A program made the translations under genes and the position numbers. A stretch of 64,000 nucleotides of DNA from Punica granatum (lineage: Eukaryota; Streptophyta; Magnoliopsida; Myrtales; Lythraceae), in assembly GCF_007655135.1 (NCBI RefSeq), contig NW_022204082.1, positions 1-64,000 on the forward strand, in the 5' to 3' direction. Positions 57,116-64,000 of the stretch are shown here, piece by piece. The notes under the pieces were generated by a model that was not told the DNA's origin, ran no database searches, and worked only from the letters and a program-made list of their open reading frames with translations. The first letter of the stretch is position 1, and each line of letters starts with the position of its first letter.

Positions 57116-57737
57116 ATCGTGGGTCACTCCAGCAAGTGACGTTGGAACGCTCCTGGTCATTTGCGTTAAATCCAGGCCTCCTCCACAACAAGCATCAAGA
57201 CAACTCCGGCCACTGATTCCCTAGGGCAAATTTGTTTTCTCCTTCTAGACAATAGGGGAATTCACCTGAAGAGATTGCAAGGGAAAATGACACGAAGTTC
57301 AACTTTCGAGTGCACGGGAGTCAAACTTCCAAGAAAGCCGGTCCTCACAAAATAGGGCTAGCAACACACAACAAGTCTCCACGAGGCGAAGCACACCAAA
57401 GTGGCCTCGGCGATACAAAGTCGAGGAGTTTCAAACAAAGACACGGGGCACAAAACAAACCCCAGCTGCAAGAAAAAAAACAGAGCGAAAAGAAGCGGGA
57501 AAAACCCGCCAATGAAGAGAGAGAGAAAAGATGCAGGAAAAACCTGCCAATGAATAAAACAAGGCACCGCCGAGATTTAAAACTCCGGCACCGCCAATTC
57601 AAAAGCAGTCAATAAACCCCGACAAAAAAGGGGAGCAGCAGACACAACTCCTTGACGGAGACAGAAAACAATGCACTCGGAGGTTGAATCCTTCAAAATC
57701 TTCGCCCTTGCAAACTCGAGAGATAAAAGAATCGAGC

Positions 57738-57900
57738 CCGCTAGGTCGAAAACCCCTTTTGGGGCGGCCTAGGCAAAAGATAGGGTAAAAGAGAGGCACG
57801 ACCGAAAACCCTTTGGGGCGGTCGTGGCAAAAGGAGAGCTCTTCCCCTTTAGGTTGAGAGGTGCGGCCCCGAGGTGGGTGATCGTAGCAAAAGGAGAGCA
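57738..57900 (+). other. Hairpin array in element D
   Basis: CTAGGTCG with CGGCCTAG around an inner CCCC/GGGG stem; ACGACCG with CGGTCGT around CCC/GGG; then a weaker GCGGCC...GATCGT unit. Each is followed by GGC/AGC plus AAAAG. Compared with B, the inner stem CCTC/GAGG became CCCC/GGGG, a compensatory change. Its presence in a gene-free element argues for a cis function. Confidence 0.72.
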
Positions 57901-59249
57901 AAACGAGAGATAAATAAAATTGCCCCCTAGTCTCTCACACATCGTGTGGACAAGGGATCCCCAAGGGAAGTGGCCAGTTTATCTATTCCAACACGACCCC
58001 CGATCGGCTCTCCAATACCACTCAACCGTCCAAGAGGGAACCTTCCTCAAGCATAGTGGGTAACTGAATATGCCGTCCAAGCAGTTCAGTACAACCTACA
58101 CAACAAAAGGACGAAGAAAAATGGGGGTACATCTCATTGCAGGCGTGAACCCGTGTATCCTTTTAGCCTGCAGGCAACATGCTTCCCAAGCTTTCTCTTT
58201 TCACTTTGTCTTTGCATAACTCCGAATGGGTCACAGCCACCCTTCAACAGGCTATCACAGAGCCAAAATCCCAGACATTCCTCTCCAAGAGTCTAGTCAC
58301 AACGCTTTGGAAATGGTCAGACCGAGTCTGACCAAATCTGAATAGAAATCCCCAAGCGGGTTGCAAATGCAGCGCCCTACTGTACCCTATTAAGAAGGGT
58401 TCAAAGCCGACGGGCGCGTCGAACAAACGATAGAATTGCTAGGGCATCGTCGGGGAAGTCTCGATATGCCCAATACATAGCTAACGGGAGCCCCTGGAGG
58501 CCTCGCATCTAGGCCTCCGAGAACGGGACCTACTTATACTGTCAAAGCAAAAATCTTCATGGGTTGTTTAGGTGACCCAAAACTGAAGATCTGCGTGTCG
58601 CAACAACATTTTCATGCTTACCTGTGTCCATTACTTGTTAGTATTTCTAACATGATTTACTAGTAATGTCAGGATCACAGGTACTGCAAACAGCATGAAC
58701 TACGACAGACTCTGATTCCTAGTTCCACGGGATACGTAGGCGCTCTGTCTTAGAGCTCGAGTCTCGCAATACAAGACGCCGACTTTTGGCGAACTTCTTG
58801 CAGGTCAAAGCATGACCGCCCAAGCAGCAGAGCTGGCCTCCGACAAAGCACAATCATTCCTCAGCAGCAAAGTCGGTTTCCGGCAGCCCAATAGGTAACC
58901 GCCTAGCGGCGAGCCCGGCTTTCGGCAGATCAAACACATCACTGCCACAGAGGTAAGGCTTCAGTGAAATGACTTCGTCCCAGCATCAACGCTTGCCTCC
59001 GACAAATCAACGCTCCTTGGAAGATATCTCCCCAAGATCGATTCATCTCTACTTCATGTGACGGATGACAATCTCAACCCAAGAGGAGAATCTTCAGAGC
59101 AGCACTCCAGGCACTCAGTTGCATCGCAATCAGTTGGCAAATAACGAAGCATTTTGCCACCACATCGATTGCAACATGGACGAAATCACCGAGGGAAGGA
59201 ACACAATGATTCCTTCCACACCTCACACCACTCCCCAGTGTTTGCATTT
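57901..59249 (+). other. 3' UTR-like region of element D
   Basis: Non-coding. The part near 58225-58270 (GGTCACAGCCACCCTTCAAC, then CAAAATCCCAGACATTCCTC) resembles the conserved 3' UTR block of B (near 19160) and C (near 41665). 58300-59249 has no recognised feature. Confidence 0.55.
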
Positions 59250-59759
59250 ACTTCTCACACATTTATTTCTGCAATGCACTTTCATTAGCGTGCACCCTCT
59301 CAGGACCGCAGTGCACATTTATTTCCGCAATGCACTTTCATTAGCGTGCACCCTCTCAAGACCGCAGTGCACATTTATTTCCGCAATGCACTTTCATTAG
59401 CGTGCACCCTCTCAGGACCGCAGTGCACATTTATTTCCGCAATGCATTTTCATTAGCGTGCACCCTCTCAGGACCGCAGTGCACATTTATTTCTGCAATG
59501 CACTTTCATTAGCGTGCACCCTCTCAGGACCGCAGTGCACATTTATTTCCGCAATGCACTTTCATTAGCGTGCACCCTCTCAGGACCGCAGTGCACATTT
59601 ATTTCCGCAATGCACTTTCATTAGCGTGCACCCTCTCAGGACCGCAGTGCACATTTATTTCCGCAATGCATTTTCATTAGCGTGCACCCTCTCAGGACCG
59701 CAGTGCACATTTATTTCTGCAATGCACTTTCATTAGCGTGCACCCTCTCAGGATTGCAG
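59250..59759 (+). repeat. 56-bp tandem array in element D
   Basis: About nine units of TTTATTTCCGCAATGCACTT followed by TCATTAGCGTGCACCCTCTC, AGGACCGCAG and TGCACA; spacing is exactly 56 bp (59281, 59337). Confidence 0.92.
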
Positions 59760-59935
59760 TGCACATCGCAAGTCCACCGGGTAGGCGCCTTTGAACTATG
59801 CAGTTCATTCGGTATGCGCCCCGTGCATATTGCAAACCAGCCGAGCAAGCGCTCGTGCACATCGCAAGTCCACCGGGTAGGCGCCTTTGAACCATGCAGT
59901 TCATTCGGTATGCGCCCCGTGCATATTGCAAACCC
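59759..59935 (+). repeat. 93-bp direct duplication in element D
   Basis: GTGCACATCGCAAGTCCACC... occurs at about 59759 and 59852, between the 56-bp and 45-bp arrays. Confidence 0.85.
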
Positions 59936-60450
59936 CTTCGGGTCAGTCCCGACTACCTTTCTTGCATTGGGGTCAGTCCCCTTCGGGTCAATCCCGATTA
60001 CTTTTCTTGCATTGGGGTCAGTCCCCTTCGGGTCAGTCCCGATTACTTTTCCTGCATTGGGGTCAGTCCCCTTCGGGTCAGTCCCGATTACTTTTCCTGC
60101 ATTGGGGTCAGTCCCCTTCGGGTCAGTCCCGATTACTTTTCCTGCATTGGGGTCAGTCCCCTTCGGGTCAGTCCCGATTACTTTTCCTGCATTGGGGTCA
60201 GTCCCCTTCGGGTCAGTCCCGATTACTTTTCCTGCATTGGGGTCAGTCCCCTTCGGGTCAGTCCCGATTACTTTTCCTGCATTGGGGTCAGTCCCCTTCG
60301 GGTCAGTCCCGATTACTTTTCCTGCATTGGGGTCAGTCCCCTTCGGGTCAGTCCCGATTACTTTTCCTGCATTGGGGTCAATCCCCTTCGGGTCAGTCCC
60401 GATTACTTTTCTTGCATTGGGGTCAGTTCCCGTCGGGTCAGTCCCGACTT
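59935..60450 (+). repeat. 45-bp tandem array in element D
   Basis: About eleven units of CCCCTTCGGGTCAGTCCCGA followed by TTACTTTTCCTGCATTGGGG and TCAGT (starts 59978, 60023). Because 45 is a multiple of three and the unit lacks stops in several frames, long repetitive frames open on both strands (59682-60524 plus, 59711-60499 minus). They are not evidence of genes. Confidence 0.93.
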
Positions 60451-60650
60451 TAATTGCCCGTTTCAGCTTTGTTCCGAACTCTACATGTTTATTGTGCACA
60501 TCTCACCATATTCCCTCTTATTAGGTACAACATCCTACATATCCAAAACAAAAAGGAGAGGGCCATATAGGAAATTCCATTTTGATCATTGCTATCAAAC
60601 TGGGGTGCTTTTGAAATCTTTGATTGCATCCTCTATTCGAGCAAGCAGTC

Positions 60651-60664
60651 AAAGAGGGGCAAGC
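60651..60664 (+). promoter_or_regulatory. Polypurine tract of element D
   Basis: AAAGAGGGGCAAGC before TGTCAGCACC at 60665, identical to B and C. The 50 bp upstream (GCATCCTCTATTCGAGCAAG) also resemble family 1. Confidence 0.93.
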
Positions 60665-63600
60665 TGTCAGCACCCCATTTTGGCTCACCATTCCAAACAA
60701 TGATATTAGCAATGACCCAAGCCACGACTTGAGCAGAATACAGAAAACGGCTCGGCAGAGCAAGAAATCACTATTCATCCTCAAGTTGGCAAAATTGAGC
60801 AAATGGCCCATGGACATGACAGAAGGACTCTAGGGGTCACCAAAGGGGAACAGAGCGACCAAAGAACTCAACAATGTCCAAAACCGGCGTTTTCAGTGTA
60901 CTACACGGACGACACTATTTTCCGATAGTTCGCTCGGCCGTCGGAAGATAGTGAATATTGGACTCCAAAATTCCACACCAGTGCCAAAAAGATGAAAAGT
61001 GTCCCCAAAGGCATTTTTCAAATCATCTGCTCTATACAGAACAATTTTCTGTATACAGACAACTTTTCAGTGGAAGTCCAAAAATGCCGGTTTCCTGGAG
61101 AAAAGTTAATTCCAAATATCGGACGCGGCCATGCCCCATCAACACACAGAGTATGAACAACGCTTCAGATTGTCTTTTGGAAGTCACACAGACACTTCAA
61201 ATGACTTCCGAACGACAAAACAAGCATACCCCTCTTCAGAAGAGCATAGCCGGAGAAGGGTCTGATGGAATTACGGCAAACGAAGTTCATACCGCATTGC
61301 CCAGAAAACTCTAGCAGACATTCACAATTGGGCAAAACAAACAGCAAAACCCCTCGCGGTTTCCCGAGTAACCTCCGAAGAGCGGAAATGACCATTTTTA
61401 GTGGAAATCCATATCCGGAGGTCCTCTTTGGGGAAACTTAACTCCGAATGCTTACGTTACACGATGCTAGCCTTCTCAAGGCTCAATGTGGAATCGTCGG
61501 AATAAATCACACAACTCATCTAGATCTCTCAAACAGTGCTTTAGAGGTCTCAGATACACTTTTCAAGTCCTTGGAGGTTTGATCTTGACAAACAGAGATT
61601 ACAGTAATCTCCGGAGTGCCCAAGCAACTTAGAAATCATCCTGAGAAATCCAGTTTCGACCTCCTAGGACGTCTCCGGCCCCACGTTAGCATTACCGGCT
61701 TAAGGGATAATTGTTCACGTTGTCTGACAATTTATGTCAAAATGACCAACGTGAGATGCGGACACAAGATATGCTGTCAGAAGCGGACAACTTCGCCCTG
61801 GTCACTTGCAATGAGCAAAACCGGATTCCGAGCCTCGCACACATCCGGGACATTTCTCCATGAAAAATGTCAATCTCGGGCTCATTAACTCCGTTTTCTC
61901 GCGTATATCGACAATTCGACGTTCAATTCGAACCACGAATTTCGAATGCGCGACCAATCGAGACCCGAACTTTGGCCCGAACTTACCTCGCGACCCGTGG
62001 GACCCACGGCCAACTCATTGCCGCCTCACCCATGCCCATTGCCCTCCATGTCTCTTGTCATCTTCTTCTTCAAGCCAAGAAGACAACTTGCATTTGTCTT
62101 CCTTTTGCAAAATATCTAAGTGTTTCAATTCAACACTCCAACTTCCCATCCAAGCCATCAATGCTCTTATCTCTTCTCCATTAATGCAATGGATGAGGAT
62201 TGAGCTTGATATTTCCTTAAGAAATTCGGATTCCACTAATCCATGGCCCTAATTGCACTTTTCTTCACTAATCTTGCATTTAAGCTTTTCTATATATTGT
62301 CCAAATGTCATTAACTTAAGGAGACACCTTAAAACACTCTCTCTCTAGCATTTCTCACTCTTCAAAAGCTCTCAAACTCCATAGCAAACCGCAGCAAGCT
62401 TCAGCCATTTCCAGCAAGCAAAACCAAGCAAAACCGGGCAAAGTCTTAAGTCGGAATCCATCCCGGCTTGAATCCAAACTTTACCAAACTTCATATCCCA
62501 CATGTTTTCGAGCCCCTCTATCCATTTCTGAACTTAGATTTTATGTTTGAAGCCTCTAAGCCATAGAACCAGCCTTGAACAAAATCTGGACAGATTTGGT
62601 CCTTCTCGGGTAAAAAATGTCAAACCGGGTTTCAAGCCTTTCCAAGTCGGTTTGAGCTACCAAAACCCATCAAACACCTCCCCACACAACCCTAGGGTGT
62701 CAAGTAGTCAAGAAATCCAAGAAAAACCCGTCGGTTTAACCCCAGGAAGAAGAAACAGCCCGACTGCCCAGTCGGGTCGAAATTTCTGACTGTTTGTGCG
62801 GTTTTCTTGCAAATCGGGTCGATCCGAGACTCTTTTCGGAAAACGACCACCACAGTCACCTCCGGGGGTCAGTTAGGAGTCAGGAGCCACTGACCTTGCC
62901 TCAAAATTCCATCGGGAGCCTCCGTGGCGACGTCCGACCCGACTGGTGCCAGACGGGTCCGAATTTCCAGACGTACTCTGTTTTCCGTGATCTTTGCAGG
63001 GCTGTACGGGTCGACCCGATAACTCTGGGACCAAACGACCACCACAGTCACCTCCGGGGGTCAGTTAGGAGTCAGGAGCCACTGACCTTGCCTCAAAATT
63101 CCATCGGGAGCCTCCGTGGCGACGTCCGACCCGACTTGTGCCAGTCGGGTCTGTCCAATATTTCAGCCGGGTCTGTTTGATGCCATTCGGGTCTGTTCAA
63201 CGGAAAACAGCTCAAAACCGACCCATCAACGGTCCAACCCGACTCTTGAAGGTCCCATCCCGCATCTCGGGACTAGTTGGAGCTCTCGGGTGACCAGCGT
63301 CCGTCACCGAGCGTCACTGAGCGTAGCCAGCGCCCGTCACCGAGCGTCACCGAGCGCAACCCTCGAGCGTCACCAGCGTCCGTCACCGAGCGTCACCGAG
63401 CGCAACCCTCGGGCGTCACCAACGTCCGTCACCGAGCGTCACCAGCGCCACCCGCACCCATCACCAGCACACCCGGGCCCGTCACCCGCGCACGCCCGTG
63501 CTCGTCATCCAGCGCCACCCGCGCCCATCACCAGCACACCCGCGCCCGTCACCCGCGCACGCCCGTGCTCGTCATCCAGCGCCACCCGCGCCCATCACCA

Positions 63601-64000
63601 GCACACCCGCGCCCGTCACCCGCGCACGCCCGTGCTCGTCATCCAGCGCCACCCGCGCCCTTCACCAGCACACCCGTGCCCGTCACCCGCGCACCCCTGT
63701 GCTCGTCCCATTAAAATATCATGTAAAGACTCTTTCAAACGAAGCATGCATGGATTCGAGTATCGATGACTCATTCGGGTCCATTTGGTTATGAGGATAG
63801 TTTCGGTCATTAGACCAAATTATCCTCGATCCTTATGGAATCGTCTTGGTCGTCGAGTCGCGAATCGTTTTCACAATTAATGCATTCGGCACAACCCTTA
63901 AGCATTAATGCCACAAACTGGTTAATCGGGACGCTCACACGATTAAACTCACTTCACACTGATAAAGTTTACCCGAATTGGACATTAATTGATAACTCGC
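60665..64000 (+). mobile_element. 3' LTR of element D (family 2), truncated by the window, internally deleted
   Basis: Offset from the 5' LTR is a constant 12865 bp up to the GC-rich array. There it has one 46-bp and two 67-bp units fewer, a 180-bp difference that the offsets confirm. At 63707/63708 it jumps from GTGCTCGTC (5' LTR position 51022) to CCATTAAAAT (position 52181). This is a deletion of about 1.16 kb with a TC overlap at the junction. The remainder follows 52181 onward to the window end. Its TATA-like site is at 62291-62297. Confidence 0.95.

Larger units (their letters stand above)
55371..57737 (+). other. Non-coding interior of element D
   Basis: 2.4 kb without any recognisable protein domain in six frames. 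It includes satellite seed units like those of B and C (55868-56003, CATTTACTGCTTT with GGCCTCGGCCCAG or similar) and a three-unit repeat (56957-57115). A T-rich tract followed by CATTGCAG near 55625-55646 looks like a splice acceptor, but no partner donor is evident. Confidence 0.6.
47800..64000 (+). mobile_element. Element D: large non-autonomous Ogre-like element (LARD type), right end outside the window
   Basis: 5' LTR 47800-54223, PBS 54226-54245, internal region to 60664, 3' LTR from 60665. LTR ends, PBS, leader, polypurine tract and 3' UTR hairpins resemble family 1, but no gag, protease, RT or integrase sequence is found in the 6.4-kb interior. Only about nine substitutions were seen between roughly 2.8 kb of the aligned LTRs, so the insertion is recent. 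It sits in the 3' LTR of C. Confidence 0.92.

Noticed and set aside
57310..57615. A 101-codon Lys/Arg-rich frame in element D.
   Set aside because: It comes from a low-complexity A/G-rich stretch just before the hairpin array, with no counterpart in other elements.
59682..60703. Repetitive frames of 188-280 codons on both strands.
   Set aside because: They are created by the 45-bp array, whose unit length is a multiple of three and lacks stops; there is no domain or codon-level conservation.
1..64000. Host protein-coding genes, tRNA or rRNA genes.
   Set aside because: Every long conserved frame belongs to a retroelement protein, and no cloverleaf or rRNA-like segment was recognised by reading; a tRNAscan or homology search was not possible here.

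Overview
The window is intergenic heterochromatin of a flowering plant. I find no host gene, structural RNA gene or CRISPR array. It is made of LTR retrotransposons of the Ty3/gypsy Tat/Ogre lineage inserted into one another. The lineage call rests on LTRs of about 5 to 6.4 kb, a primer binding site matching plant tRNA-Arg, an extra ORF1 before gag, a G-patch segment after the protease, an intron between protease and reverse transcriptase, and a second, archaeal-type RNase H before the integrase. The proteins and LTRs recall elements of Myrtales genomes such as pomegranate, but that is recollection and a weak inference.

Layout. (1) 1-2949 is the end of a family-2 LTR inserted in the pol gene of element C. 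(2) Element C is a plus-strand family-1 element whose pol begins in view at 2950, is split at 3650, resumes at 38341 and ends at 40997. Its 3' UTR carries a large 44-bp satellite (42047-43877), followed by the polypurine tract and a 3' LTR from 44049 that is broken at 47799. (3) 3651-38340 is a 34.7-kb nest inserted in C's reverse transcriptase, flanked by the target duplication CTATG. Its outer element is A (minus strand): 5' LTR 33449-38340, PBS, leader, ORF1, gag, pro, intron, pol down to 24883, and a 760-bp scrap of its 3' LTR at 3651-4410. Inside A lies element B (plus strand, 4411-24882): ORF1, broken gag, pro plus G-patch, intron, intact pol, 3' UTR and complete 3' LTR. B has lost its 5' LTR and PBS. 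B is itself interrupted by a minus-strand solo LTR (10085-15052, duplication CACCT). (4) 47800 to the window end is element D. It has a 6424-bp 5' LTR, PBS, 6.4 kb of non-coding internal DNA with several tandem arrays, a polypurine tract and a 3' LTR cut by the window edge. D has no gag or pol, and its LTRs are nearly identical, so it is the youngest insertion.

How the parts work together. Family-1 elements (A, B, C) encode the full machinery, although every copy here is damaged. D keeps only the cis-acting parts: LTR ends, PBS, leader, polypurine tract and a 3' UTR hairpin array, all resembling family 1. The simplest reading is that D-type elements are copied in trans by family-1 proteins. 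In family 1, an unspliced RNA would give Gag-protease-G-patch, and removal of the roughly 215-nt intron would fuse this in frame to reverse transcriptase, RNase H and integrase.

The signals most worth following are the covarying hairpin array shared by the 3' UTRs of B, C and D, the three long hairpins inside each family-1 LTR, the G-patch next to a regulated intron, and the loss of a different catalytic residue of the second RNase H in each of the three pol copies.
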